Notes: generated from the sequence alone by a model not told the origin. DNA of 38,638 nucleotides from Symplocastrum torsivum CPER-KK1 (GCA_019358875.1 JAHHIF010000070.1:1-38638), one strand, 5' to 3'. Shown: positions 9,482 to 17,816, counted from the stretch's first letter. Program-made: numbers and translations.

Positions 9482-9778
9482 TTAATCCCGGCATTTCAAG
9501 AAGTCGAAGCTCGAATCGGACTCAGTTTCTAGCTCAGCGATTGTGAGCAACCCCCGACCAATTTGCTCGATCAGTTCACTTCGAGAAATCTTTAGCTGTT
9601 GGCTGAGCCGCGTTAATCCAAGCTGAGCGGCTGGCGTAATAGCAAAAGAAACAGCTTTTTTGAGTTCGTCATAAATTTCGGGCTGGCCCCGCATTGATTT
9701 CGTACCTTTGCAGCTCGGTTTCTTCTCGTAGTCTTGGCGTGGTCTGGACTTGGTTTTAGGCTTTTTTGGCTTTGGCAT
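9482..9778 (-). CDS. Small basic protein with probable ribbon-helix-helix fold
   Basis: 98 residues. The first 30 are very Lys/Pro/Arg-rich. Residues about 35-80 (AVSFAITPAAQLGLTRLSQQ, then ISRSELIEQIGRGLL) have the strand-helix-helix pattern of RHH/CopG-like plasmid regulators. It is the last gene of the minus-strand replication block, so control of replication genes or copy number is a reasonable guess. No Shine-Dalgarno is visible before the ATG at 9778. The domain call rests on pattern, not on an invariant motif. Confidence 0.6.
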   Translation of the reverse strand: MPKPKKPKTKSRPRQDYEKKPSCKGTKSMRGQPEIYDELKKAVSFAITPAAQLGLTRLSQQLKISRSELIEQIGRGLLTIAELETESDSSFDFLKCRD

Positions 9779-9867
9779 TAGGGCAATAAAAATTTAGCTC
9801 TGAATCTTTGATACCAAAGCGGCAAGGGGAATAGATTTTTGGGCGAATTTAGTTTTGTTAAGTTCTG

Positions 9868-10794
9868 TTAGGCAAAAGTCCAGTAGATAAAGTCTTTTTC
9901 AGTGAGTTTTCCTTGCATGGCAACTTTTTTATTAGTCTGCTTGGTTTGATAAGGCTGACCCTTTTTGAAGTGAAGGTCATCATCAATCAGCTTGATTGCC
10001 TCCCTTTGAGTTTTCAAGAAGACTTTCCAAAGTTTCTTGAAAGGCTTGCTCCTTTTTTGATGTCGTAGTGCTAAGAGCGGATATCCTTCCCAACCCATAT
10101 CCATCAGTACCTTAGAATATTGTTTCTCAAGTGGTTCACCATCAAAGTGATCAGCAAGGAACTTTATCCACTGACGCTGGTCTCTCTTCTCAGTTTTCTT
10201 GTCTGGACGTGAGAAGGCTGAACTGAAAACTTCTTGTTGCCAATATCTCTTAAATCTGGCTTTCAGAATATAAATGAAGAGTTCCTCAAAGTCTTGGAAG
10301 GGACAACGAATGCCTGTGGCTTTTGCCCAGTCTTTGATTAAAGTTTCTCCCTCCTTGAGCAAGTCGTATAAGGCTTTATCTAGATTCGTCTCTAGCCGTA
10401 GATTTTCAATGTCCTGAGGCATTGGGTTTTGACTGAGAGAGCCACCCGATTGAAGTGGCTCGTTTATCACTGGAAAAACTAGGTTAGCCAACATTAAAGC
10501 CCTGGTCTGCCAATATAGCTGAACCGATCGCATCCATAGGGCTTGAGTTTGATTTTCAGGAGGTTTGTCAAACTGAGCAACGGCTCTAATCTTTTCAGCC
10601 AGCTTTTGGCAAGCTCTACCTTGAGACGTATCAGGCAACCGGATGAGGCACATTAGGATACAGTTGCGTTTGATACCAAGCGCTTTATCTTCGGCAAGTG
10701 CCCGTTTCCAGCCAAGTGTTAGAGCGTCCGCCAGTACAACGTCTGGAAAACCACCATTTTCATTGAGGATTACAGTTACAATTTCCGGAAACAT
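9868..10794 (-). CDS. Hypothetical protein in the replication block
   Basis: 308 residues, not recognised. It appears soluble and mostly helical, with many Trp and Lys residues and a strongly basic C-terminal half (KRSKPFKKLWKVFLK). There is no P-loop, HTH or metal motif that I can name. It follows the replication gene on the same strand after about 200 bases and has AGAGG upstream of the ATG at 10794. Position and charge suggest a nucleic-acid-binding accessory of replication or partition; this is an inference. Confidence 0.6.
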   Translation of the reverse strand: MFPEIVTVILNENGGFPDVVLADALTLGWKRALAEDKALGIKRNCILMCLIRLPDTSQGRACQKLAEKIRAVAQFDKPPENQTQALWMRSVQLYWQTRALMLANLVFPVINEPLQSGGSLSQNPMPQDIENLRLETNLDKALYDLLKEGETLIKDWAKATGIRCPFQDFEELFIYILKARFKRYWQQEVFSSAFSRPDKKTEKRDQRQWIKFLADHFDGEPLEKQYSKVLMDMGWEGYPLLALRHQKRSKPFKKLWKVFLKTQREAIKLIDDDLHFKKGQPYQTKQTNKKVAMQGKLTEKDFIYWTFA

Positions 10795-11000
10795 AAGCTA
10801 ACCTCTGTGCGTACTTTGGTTACTCTCAGACCCAATTGTCTGGAGCTTCTTTGGTCAAGGGTGCCTCTTCTGAGTTCCCATCCTGAAGGGGCAAGTTGTA
10901 CGTCTTCTATTGCGAAGCCACCATAAACGAGATCGCTTTTAGGATGGGTCGTAATAGTGTGATTAGGCGACAAGGGCTAAAAGTCCAAGACCTGACGCAC

Positions 11001-13763
11001 TTAGAGCGATGAGTTTCCATCCAGCAAACTAGGTTGGCTGATTTTGGCCGTAGCTTGCACATAGTTGTACTCAGCTTGGAAGAAATTCTTTAGCCAGCTA
11101 TAGACCCAAAAACATTCTTCCTTAGAAAAGTCCCCACCATTTTCACGCCGAAGTGCTGACAAGTCTTCTTTAGTCCTAGCGGCTCGATACGCTTCACGGA
11201 TTTTTAGCGCCCGTTTCTGGCTAGCGCGAACATTATCCGAGCTTGGATTTGGGTAGGGCTTGTGTTCGTGATATTTCGTCCAGCTTTCAAGCTCATCAAC
11301 GACCGCTGGCACCTGTGACGGCTCTGTGACGGGTTGCGATAGGTTGGGTGATGGGTCGGTGACGGCTGGAATGCTTACAGGTGACGGGTGTGACGGATGT
11401 GATGGATTTTCACCACATTCCTCAAGTTCATTATTTTGCGCGTTATCTTGAGGTGATGAGTGAATTTCATTTGTCTCACCGACTTGAAAAAAACCGTCAC
11501 ATCCGTCACATCCAACACTACCAATAGTTTCAGCCGTCACCAACCCGTCACAACCCGTCACTAACCCGTCACACTCACCCGTAAGAAGGTGTGGGTAGCG
11601 AGTACCGTCGGGGTCATGGTATGAGCGAAGTCCAATGCCTTGGATGTATACTCCGTTGCGGTCTCTATGCTCGGTGATAGGTAGTTTCTTCTGATTTTTG
11701 AGCAGGTCTCTGAAGTTAGAGCTGAAGCGTTTAACGGGCATTGATGTTTTATGACCCGATGCCTTTTGGTAGTCAAGGAAGTTGGGATAAGCCCACTGTT
11801 GCCGTCGTGGGTCATCTTCTGCAACGTCTTTCCCGATGTAAAGTTTGGCAGTGGGATCAAGAATCAAGCACTCATCGACCCACGCGGCAATTGGGTTAGT
11901 CTCTACCATTTGTGCCCACTTCTTAGCTGCTAGCGCTGGCACGTTGCGCTCAGTGTGTTTGATGAGATCTGTTACTCGGTCGCGTGGAATTTCTAAGACC
12001 CGCTTAAGTAAACCTGGAAGGAATGGCTTGAACTCCTCTGCTAAATTTCTGCCTTCATACTCTGGGATACGATTGTCTAACCCGATGGTTAGCTTACGCC
12101 TCTCCTGACCCGACGTGCGATCACTTGACTCAGGAGGTTCATTAGCTGACAAGATGACCATGCCCTCATAAACATAGTCTCTACACTGCTGGACTCCTTT
12201 GCGCTCGTACCGGATAGGGTCTTGTCCAGTGAGCTGCTTGAGAACTGATACTTCCCCCTGCCAGCGCTCGGAGTCTGGGAACAATACCAGTAGCTTCTTG
12301 TAAAACTTCGCCGTCTCGAATTGGTTCTTTTCCAGCAGTGACAGCCGTGACGTAACCGCGTTATCGTCTCCCGCGAGTGCTTTAGCCAATGCCATGTAGG
12401 TTGACTTACCCGTACCACCTCCACCGATTAATTCTAGGTAACGTTGTAGGTCAGAGCGACGAGTCACGATCGCAGCCAAATATGCCAGTAACACTTCAGC
12501 AATTTGACGATGCCCCGTAATCTTGAGCAAGAATTCCTCAATTGGCTCACAGCCGATATCCCTGTCTTCCCATCTGAAAGGGAGCTGCCAAGTAAACCGA
12601 TTGCTGGGTGAGTGGGTCAGTAATTCCCCGCTGTCAATTTCCAGCGCTCCGTCACGTAGAGGTAAAAGGTTTGATTCGTTCCAATCTTTAACTTCTAAAT
12701 CTGATTGAAGGATAGTCAAGACACTAGACACATAGCCAGCAGCAAATGGAGGGCTATCGGGTAGTGTACGGAGGTGAGCATGAATCAACCCGCGAACACT
12801 CTCTACTGTCTCCTCGGACCAAAGCCCGTCGTGCTTTGCTCCGTAGTGTCGCCAAAGCTGATACTCTGATTCCCAAGCCAACTTATCCCGGTAGAGTTCA
12901 GCCATTAGTGAAGCTGTCACGTTCGCAGGAGGTAGGGAAAACTTCTTCTTACCCTCACCCTCACGCTTATCCTGCTGCCTCTCGTTCGCCTTGAGCAGTA
13001 TGGCGCGGAATGCTTCTATGCCATTCTTTTGAATATAATCGTCCATCCCCTTACCCTTATCTACCGACCACATACCACTTATAGAGCGAACTGGTACGCG
13101 GAACTGTCGGAACCGATGACTTAAACTTCTTTCTGCCCTCATGACATCGGGATTGTTTACACAATCGGCATCAAAAGCAAAGATGAATCCGAAGCCAGCC
13201 TTGGCATATTTTTCTAGCTGTGGCACTAGATAACGCCTGCCTTGCGGGTCATCCTTACTACTGGTTAGCCCCATCTCTATACCCAAAAGTGCGATGGTTG
13301 GTATCCCGTTAGAGCATCCTGCTATTGCCTTGAAAAAGCCTTCTGTGATGAGGATGTAGTAAACCCCGTCAATCTGCCAACATTTAGTTTTCAGTGCTTC
13401 TAGGTCAGTCCAAAAAGTCTTATCGGTTGGATGACTGGGAAGCATGGCATCGTAGTCCTCCCGTGGAGAACGGTATTTTGGAGCCTTCTTATCCGTGTCA
13501 CTTTTCCAAGGTTTGTTTGGCTTAAATTGAACTTGCCAGCCGCCCCCCTGAAGCATGATGCCAGCCGATTTAGCTGTGTAACGTAGAGCTTCTGTCGCTT
13601 CCTGCTCAGTCACAGACCAGCAATTAGCGCGTACCCAGTCGGGTGACAATCCACGTTCCTGAGTCAGCTCTTTATAGTGACGGTCGCCTAAGCGGCGATC
13701 ACCTGTTTGGAAGTTCTCTGTAGGTTGTAATGTCTCACCTGAGACTTTAACCGTTGTTTGCAT
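11001..13763 (-). CDS. Plasmid replication protein: Toprim-like (DUF3854) domain plus SF3 helicase
   Basis: A 920-residue replication initiator/primase-helicase. The N-terminal Toprim-like part carries the catalytic Glu in LITEG (141) and the DxD in FAFDAD (198-200), as in DUF3854 proteins. A D5/P4-type superfamily 3 helicase follows, with Walker A GGGGTGKST (447-455), Walker B-like LLVLFPDSE (491-499), the SF3 motif VILSANEP (536-543) and a downstream RRK. A repetitive linker at about 730-820 (CDG and LVT repeats, then Pro/Ser/His-rich) precedes a helical C-terminus. A perfect AGGAGG 5 bases before the ATG at 13763 indicates strong translation. This is the best candidate for the plasmid's own replicase. 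It should load at an origin and both prime and unwind; the origin is probably nearby. Confidence 0.88.
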   Translation of the reverse strand: MQTTVKVSGETLQPTENFQTGDRRLGDRHYKELTQERGLSPDWVRANCWSVTEQEATEALRYTAKSAGIMLQGGGWQVQFKPNKPWKSDTDKKAPKYRSPREDYDAMLPSHPTDKTFWTDLEALKTKCWQIDGVYYILITEGFFKAIAGCSNGIPTIALLGIEMGLTSSKDDPQGRRYLVPQLEKYAKAGFGFIFAFDADCVNNPDVMRAERSLSHRFRQFRVPVRSISGMWSVDKGKGMDDYIQKNGIEAFRAILLKANERQQDKREGEGKKKFSLPPANVTASLMAELYRDKLAWESEYQLWRHYGAKHDGLWSEETVESVRGLIHAHLRTLPDSPPFAAGYVSSVLTILQSDLEVKDWNESNLLPLRDGALEIDSGELLTHSPSNRFTWQLPFRWEDRDIGCEPIEEFLLKITGHRQIAEVLLAYLAAIVTRRSDLQRYLELIGGGGTGKSTYMALAKALAGDDNAVTSRLSLLEKNQFETAKFYKKLLVLFPDSERWQGEVSVLKQLTGQDPIRYERKGVQQCRDYVYEGMVILSANEPPESSDRTSGQERRKLTIGLDNRIPEYEGRNLAEEFKPFLPGLLKRVLEIPRDRVTDLIKHTERNVPALAAKKWAQMVETNPIAAWVDECLILDPTAKLYIGKDVAEDDPRRQQWAYPNFLDYQKASGHKTSMPVKRFSSNFRDLLKNQKKLPITEHRDRNGVYIQGIGLRSYHDPDGTRYPHLLTGECDGLVTGCDGLVTAETIGSVGCDGCDGFFQVGETNEIHSSPQDNAQNNELEECGENPSHPSHPSPVSIPAVTDPSPNLSQPVTEPSQVPAVVDELESWTKYHEHKPYPNPSSDNVRASQKRALKIREAYRAARTKEDLSALRRENGGDFSKEECFWVYSWLKNFFQAEYNYVQATAKISQPSLLDGNSSL
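11315..11572. repeat. Clustered GTGACGG / CCGTCAC heptamers inside the replication gene
   Basis: Five GTGACGG copies (11315, 11326, 11359, 11381, 11390) and six inverted CCGTCAC copies (11494, 11503, 11534, 11545, 11555, 11566) flank a central gap of about 100 bp. Most spacings are 9-11 bp or near multiples of 11, so sites would lie on one helix face. The heptamers are read in more than one frame (CDG and LVT peptides), which suggests selection on DNA as well as protein. Iteron or initiator-binding function is an inference. Confidence 0.55.
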
Positions 13764-13830
13764 TTTGCCTCCTAATTGTTGAGAGGCGCTTCGCTACCGT
13801 TCCATCTTGATTTCAGCCTTTGTGCCCTAA

Positions 13831-13852
13831 AAGAGAATTCTTAAATTCTCTT
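13831..13852. promoter_or_regulatory. Inverted repeat, candidate operator of the replication gene
   Basis: Perfect 8-bp arms AAGAGAAT (13831-13838) and ATTCTCTT (13845-13852) lie about 70 bases upstream of the replication gene's start, where a repressor such as a local RHH or KfrA-like protein could act. Confidence 0.4.
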
Positions 13853-13918
13853 ACATCTTTAGTGATCACCCAATAAAATAGAAAATGGGCGTATGAAGAT
13901 GTCACGCAAAAAAAAAGC

Positions 13919-14130
13919 TATAATCTAGAAAAGTCTAGTCTCGTGTCCAAACTAAACAAGACTTTCTGGATGCGGAGTGCTTCTGCGCCCGACCTAATTA
14001 TTAAACTAATAAGTCTGATGTATTCTTGGGTTTATTATATCTTGTCCAATACTAAATAAACTCCTAGAATCCATCGGCAAATGAGTACTGAACAATCGCC
14101 TCCTATGACTACATAGGAGGCGATTTTCAT
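13919..14130 (+). ncRNA. Candidate small RNA divergent from the replication gene
   Basis: A perfect TATAAT (13919-13924) faces away from the replication gene. About 170 bases later a 14-bp perfect GC-rich stem ends in TTTT. The interval has no coding frame and contains short inverted repeats (CTAGA-AAAG-TCTAG near 13925). No good -35 hexamer is seen. A replication-control RNA is possible; the call rests on promoter and terminator geometry only. Confidence 0.3.
14094..14125 (+). terminator. Strong hairpin, terminator-like
   Basis: A 14-bp perfect stem (14094-14107 with 14112-14125) has loop ACTA and is followed by TTTTCATTCTTT on the plus strand. On the minus strand it lies about 100 bases past the KfrA-like gene and could also end that transcript. 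Confidence 0.6.
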
Positions 14131-14222
14131 TCTTTGTTAGCGTTTTGGACACTAAAGACTCCAAATAGAATGTGAGCAAAGACTAGAAGTCTCACAATAA
14201 TATCATATCAGTGTTTCATCGA

Positions 14223-15206
14223 CTAATCGATAAACTGCGGTAAGCGTGAATTGATATCGTTAGCTGCCATCAAAAAATCGGACTCGCTCCCTCTCCAATA
14301 CAGTCTGGTTTTCACCCAAATGAAGGATTGCTCTGGCTGGACTACTTCTGATGCACCGCCTAGCCAGGTAGGAAGAGATGAACAAGAAGAAGTATGTTTC
14401 TGGACTACTTCTGATGCACCGCCTAGCCAGGTAGGAAGAGATGAACAAGAAAAAGTATCTTCCTGGACTACTTCTGATGCACCGCCTAGTCGGGTAGAAA
14501 GAGATGGATAAGGAAAAGTATGTTTCTGGACTACTTCTGATGCACCGCCTATTTGGGCAGAAAGGAGTGGACAATGAAAAGTATCTTCCCAAAAATCCTG
14601 CCATCTATAGCAAGCATCTCTATATTTATCTGCGTCACTCTTGTACCGCCCTAGCTTGTGTTTCAGCATTAGCTTTTCCCGCTCAGCAGAATCTACCTGT
14701 CGCTTCATTTGTTCCAGTTGTGCCTTGAGTTCTTCAATTTCAAGCTTTTGCTCATCGAGTAAGCGTAGCTGGTCATTGATGATGTACCGTTGCTCATTAA
14801 TAATGTGTCGATGTTCGTCAGCTAGTTGGGCATATTGATTGAGAACCTGCTGTTCCTGGGAAGATTCCCCTCTAGACTCTTTCGATAAATCATCTTGGTA
14901 GCTATGATTCGTCAATGATTCACCGGAAGACTCAATGTTTCTATCGATAGACTCGATCTTTGTGGATGAGCGACCGGAAAGTGTAAGAAACTCTCTAATT
15001 GTGTTTCTGGGATGTTCTTGGAGAAATCGATGAAGGTCATCCAGTTGAGCCAGTTGATGGAGAGAGAGATAGACATTCCTCCCACTTCTTTTTGTCTTGA
15101 GCCTAAGTTGCTTGATTCTATGACTCAAGGTAGATTGAGCAATTCCATACCGTTCTAAAAGAGCAGTGAAGCTTACCGTAAAACCTGTAGCTGTTTCCAA
15201 TGACAT
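14223..15206 (-). CDS. KfrA-like DNA-binding coiled-coil protein with 21-residue C-terminal repeats
   Basis: 327 residues from the ATG at 15206; a TTG at 15224 is an alternative, and neither has a clear Shine-Dalgarno. The N-terminus has a winged HTH/MerR-like helix pattern (LLERYGIAQSTLSHRIKQL). A long charged coiled coil follows (about 125-205, rich in E, Q, L and K), and then four 21-residue repeats with an invariant GGASEVVQ core. This HTH-plus-coiled-coil layout matches plasmid KfrA-type proteins, which bind their own promoter and assist partition; the comparison is by architecture only. It sits upstream of the replication gene on the same strand, fitting a plasmid-maintenance role. The C-terminal repeats are not part of KfrA as I know it, and they correspond to nearly exact 63-bp DNA repeats. 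Confidence 0.65.
   Translation of the reverse strand: MSLETATGFTVSFTALLERYGIAQSTLSHRIKQLRLKTKRSGRNVYLSLHQLAQLDDLHRFLQEHPRNTIREFLTLSGRSSTKIESIDRNIESSGESLTNHSYQDDLSKESRGESSQEQQVLNQYAQLADEHRHIINEQRYIINDQLRLLDEQKLEIEELKAQLEQMKRQVDSAEREKLMLKHKLGRYKSDADKYRDACYRWQDFWEDTFHCPLLSAQIGGASEVVQKHTFPYPSLSTRLGGASEVVQEDTFSCSSLPTWLGGASEVVQKHTSSCSSLPTWLGGASEVVQPEQSFIWVKTRLYWRGSESDFLMAANDINSRLPQFID
14337..14588. repeat. Four tandem 63-bp repeats in the KfrA-like gene
   Basis: Units begin near 14337, 14400, 14463 and 14526 (period 63 bp, 21 codons). Each shares the core ACTACTTCTGATGCACCGCC. The two left units are nearly identical, while the right ones have diverged. Because the period is a multiple of three, other frames stay open too, which explains spurious open frames on both strands here. 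Confidence 0.85.
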
Positions 15207-15726
15207 TAGTAAATTGTTGAGCAATATCTATGGATTCATGATAAAACGCTTATCTGCTTTGTCCTCCAGATAACTACTTAGATGAATAACTCAACATCAA
15301 ATCTCTTCAAAGTCAAACTGATTTAGGTTACTGATCAACTCTTGAAACTGGGAGTATTTTTCTTCTGCATAGCTGTCAGGGTAAACCCTAAGACTTCGCA
15401 GAATTTGAAGTAATCAGTCCCCTAATGGAAGCTGTTGATAGCCCTAACGAAGTCGAGCGTTAACCACTCAGCACTTGATACAGGTTGATTAAAAGGTGTG
15501 CCGTTAGCCTTGTTGTATTGCCTTGGTGTTTCAGTCATGACCTCATCCCCCGATTAGCTGAAATGTACCGCCACATACCGCCTTACCCCTTCCATGTCTC
15601 TCAGCGCCAGCGACTCTGCAACAGATCTTACGGTAGGCGGCAAAGCCTTGAGCTGTGTATCAAAGCTGGGGAAGTTGGGGACGGGAGTACGAGCGCTCCC
15701 TACGTTGTAAACGCTTGGTGTCTCAC
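15207..15726. other. Non-coding spacer of about 520 bp
   Basis: No convincing gene; open frames here have no homology-like content. It holds the promoter of the KfrA-like gene at its left end. At the right end is a small hairpin (GGGAG 15683-15687 with CTCCC 15696-15700) just past the RHH gene, lacking a clear T-run. Confidence 0.5.
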
Positions 15727-15963
15727 TCATCCTTCACCCTCTTTCTTTCCCCTGCCTTTTCCGCCGCTGCTGGGCTTTTGCTGTGGTGTAGAGGGTTGTT
15801 TTTGCTGCTCTCTAATGTCGAGAGCATCTGTGATGAGCCGTCCGACGATATAGCTCACAGATCTATCCTCCTCACCTGCCCATTCTTCTAGCCTCTCCTT
15901 TACCTCCTGAGGGACATACACACTAATCAGAGATTTGTCTCTAGCCATCAATATTTCATCCAC
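15727..15963 (-). CDS. Ribbon-helix-helix (CopG-type) transcriptional regulator
   Basis: 78 residues. The strand SLISVYVPQEV followed by the helices KERLEEWAGEED and SVSYIVGRLITDAL is a textbook RHH/CopG pattern. The C-terminal 25 residues are Gln/Pro/Gly/Lys-rich and probably disordered. The GTG start at 15963 is preferred because GAGGGGG lies 4 bases upstream; the ATG at 15948 lacks such a site. The gene is divergent from the actin-type operon starting at 16048, so it likely represses itself and that operon from the 84-bp shared spacer, as small plasmid repressors do. Confidence 0.75.
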   Translation of the reverse strand: MDEILMARDKSLISVYVPQEVKERLEEWAGEEDRSVSYIVGRLITDALDIREQQKQPSTPQQKPSSGGKGRGKKEGEG

Positions 15964-16047
15964 TATTCCCCCTCATTATCCTTTCAGTACGTTAAGTCAA
16001 GTAAAAATCAAGTAAGGTACTGTTCATTTCATTACATTACTGTTAGT
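15964..16047. promoter_or_regulatory. Divergent promoter/operator region of the RHH gene and ParM operon
   Basis: An 84-bp AT-rich spacer between divergent genes. It contains direct repeats TCAAGTAA (near 15997 and 16009) and ATTACATTACTGTTA just before the plus-strand ATG. RHH proteins bind short tandem repeats, so this is the likely operator and, by analogy with parC, could also serve as a centromere. Confidence 0.4.
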
Positions 16048-16182
16048 ATGACAGGCATAGACGCTAAACGGACAGAGGCAAGCGTAAAACGCACACAAGC
16101 GGATACCAGTATTAAACGGTTGCGAACTCTTCAATCAAGCGCCTTAAGTCCAGAAACCACAGGGCATCTAGCCAAATTTTGA
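16048..16182 (+). CDS. 44-residue small protein upstream of the ParM-like gene
   Basis: An ATG-started frame of 44 codons ending 3 bases before the ParM-like ATG, so it would be the first gene of the operon. The peptide is hydrophilic and repetitive (AKRTEASVKRTQADTSIKRL), consistent with an amphipathic helix or a nucleic-acid-binding peptide. It is not a family I recognise. No strong Shine-Dalgarno is seen before the ATG, so it could instead be leader sequence. Position and close spacing favour a real small gene. Confidence 0.4.
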   Translation: MTGIDAKRTEASVKRTQADTSIKRLRTLQSSALSPETTGHLAKF

Positions 16183-16185
16183 ACC

Positions 16186-17238
16186 ATGAAAACCGAACAG
16201 ATGCAGACGCTTAACGGATACTTGAATCCGCTGAACTACGGATATATGTATCCTCAAAATTCCCCGATACGTCCCTGCGTGGTCTTTGATGGTGGAAACA
16301 GGTTTATCAAGTGGATTGACCCGCAAAACAACGTCAAAATCATCCCTTCGTGCGTCAAAGAGGTGTCGGAATACCAGTGGAAGCGCTTACGCCCAGACCC
16401 GGAAACAGTGCTTTTAGAAGTCGATGGCAAGCGGTATGCCGTTGGGAAATTGGCTCAAGACTTAGGAGGCGAACCAACCTTTCAGAAGGACAAGTGCGAA
16501 CTAGCAGAAATTCTGGCATTAGTTGCAATCGAGCCTAATCAAGGTTTCAGCAACGTCCACATTGCGAAGTTTGCGATCGCATTACCAAATAGCCTCAATG
16601 ATGACGACGTGACGGCTGTTAAACGGCTTGAGAATTACCCCTTGACCAAGGAATTCAAGCGCAATGGTCAACACATCTGCTACACAGTTGCAGAAGTTGA
16701 GCCAATAGATGAAACCTTACCAGCGTTCAACTACGCCAAGTCTCAGGGTTTCTTCAGTTTTCCGGAACATAAGAATGCCGTATGGGATGTCGGAGGTGGG
16801 ACTTCCATTGCTCGAATCTACCTTCCAAACGGCACCCTGATTCACGAAGCTGAAGTGATTTTGCCAGGAACTAAGGCATTAGCCCAACAAGTAGCCGTGG
16901 AGATGAAAGAGGTGTTCAACCTCGACTTTAGCCCGAATCTGGCAGACATCATGGACGCAATCCAAAAGGGTGATTGCATTTATGGAACTGACCGTCTTAA
17001 CTTCTTGGACATCTACCAAAATGCTTGTGACAAGTGGGTTGAATCAGCGAGAGCTGAAATCCGCTCCAAATGGGTTAATCACTTGCCACAACTGGGAGAA
17101 GTTCTTGTCGTTGGTGGTAGTGCCAACCTTGCCGCGCCAATTTGTGAAGCATCAGGCGACCGATTCAAGATTGCACCCGAACCCCAACTGTTCAACATTG
17201 TTGCCATGGCGCATTTAGCCGGGGGGACTAATGGCTAA
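16186..17238 (+). CDS. ParM/StbA-like actin-family segregation ATPase
   Basis: 350 residues with actin-fold landmarks: phosphate loop 1 VVFDGGNRFIKW (32-43), phosphate loop 2 WDVGGGTS (200-207) and the adenosine loop LVVGGSANLA (307-316). Members polymerise into ATP-driven filaments that push plasmid copies apart (type II partition) or position DNA. The next gene overlaps by 8 bases and encodes an RHH-type adaptor candidate, matching the parM-parR order. Unlike a minimal parMRC, the operon continues with several membrane proteins and an FtsK/HerA-like ATPase, so filaments may serve a larger membrane-linked apparatus. Confidence 0.85.
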   Translation: MKTEQMQTLNGYLNPLNYGYMYPQNSPIRPCVVFDGGNRFIKWIDPQNNVKIIPSCVKEVSEYQWKRLRPDPETVLLEVDGKRYAVGKLAQDLGGEPTFQKDKCELAEILALVAIEPNQGFSNVHIAKFAIALPNSLNDDDVTAVKRLENYPLTKEFKRNGQHICYTVAEVEPIDETLPAFNYAKSQGFFSFPEHKNAVWDVGGGTSIARIYLPNGTLIHEAEVILPGTKALAQQVAVEMKEVFNLDFSPNLADIMDAIQKGDCIYGTDRLNFLDIYQNACDKWVESARAEIRSKWVNHLPQLGEVLVVGGSANLAAPICEASGDRFKIAPEPQLFNIVAMAHLAGGTNG

Positions 17239-17512
17239 TCAAACGCGGATTGTACTCGATCAAGACGATAGACCCAAAGCAGAGCAAATCCTAGAAGCGA
17301 CAGGAATCAAAACCTTTAGCCAGTTGTTCAGCATCTTTTTAATCAACTACGGCGACCATCTGGTGAGTGCACTCAAAGGCACCCCCAGCCCTGTGCCACC
17401 GCCAGTGACTATACCACCTCAGGCGCAGACACAAGCGCCAAAGCAGTTACCCACCATTAAACCCTCTGTTGCACCTGTACAGGTGCAACAGTTCAGGTCA
17501 ATGAGTTTTTAG
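17231..17512 (+). CDS. ParR-like adaptor: RHH domain with proline-rich tail
   Basis: 93 residues. The first 50 (TRIVLDQDDRPKAEQILEA, then FSQLFSIFLINYGDHLVSAL) show a beta strand followed by two helices, the RHH layout. The tail is Pro/Gln-rich and disordered. ParR proteins bind centromere repeats with the RHH part and cap ParM filaments with a flexible tail, so structure and position agree. The 8-bp overlap with the ParM-like gene implies coupled translation. Sequence divergence makes the ParR name an inference. Confidence 0.65.
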   Translation: MANQTRIVLDQDDRPKAEQILEATGIKTFSQLFSIFLINYGDHLVSALKGTPSPVPPPVTIPPQAQTQAPKQLPTIKPSVAPVQVQQFRSMSF

Positions 17513-17521
17513 GAGTATCGC

Positions 17522-17794
17522 GTGAACCCAAACCTGATGCAACTAGAACGCGCCTTGGCTGATATTCGTCTTAGTCCAGAACCAATGGACGAACGGACAG
17601 AGGAGTTGAAACAGCACTACGAAACTGTTCTCACACTCCTCGAATCGGAATTCCTGGGCGCATTGATAAGTGGCGATTGGAGCGAGTTTGACCAATTTGT
17701 CAACGACTTCAAACAAGATGACCACAAAGAGTTTGATGCCAGCACCAAAGATTTGACCCGTCCAGGTGCTGGCTCTTCCAAAACGACCAACTAA
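17522..17794 (+). CDS. Hypothetical small acidic protein
   Basis: 90 residues, not recognised. Helical and acidic (MDERTEELKQHYETVLTLLE, then DWSEFDQFVNDFKQDD), with no cysteines and no membrane segment. The GTG start at 17522 is supported by AGGAG about 7 bases upstream. It sits 9 bases after the ParR-like gene, within the operon. Confidence 0.65.
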   Translation: MNPNLMQLERALADIRLSPEPMDERTEELKQHYETVLTLLESEFLGALISGDWSEFDQFVNDFKQDDHKEFDASTKDLTRPGAGSSKTTN

Positions 17795-17816
17795 ACGAAT
17801 CGTCAGGATAACACTA

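Larger units (their letters stand above)
13764..14222. other. Replication-gene leader: non-coding, structured
   Basis: No coding frame. This is the promoter/leader of the minus-strand replication gene. It holds a palindrome (13831-13852), a possible plus-strand small RNA (13919-14130) and a strong hairpin (14094-14125), each listed separately. Confidence 0.6.

Noticed and set aside
10776..10973. A 65-codon minus-strand frame between the replication gene and the 308-residue gene
   Set aside because: It overlaps the start of the latter, has no recognisable pattern or ribosome site, and looks like leader sequence.
14260..14604. Several open frames on both strands across the 63-bp repeats, and the idea of a CRISPR array
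   Set aside because: The period is a multiple of three, so all frames stay open. Units are tandem without unique spacers, and the minus-strand frame continues the KfrA-like protein.
15485..15891. Plus-strand open frames opposite the small RHH gene and its downstream spacer
   Set aside because: They are antisense to a recognisable RHH gene and lack domain content or ribosome sites.
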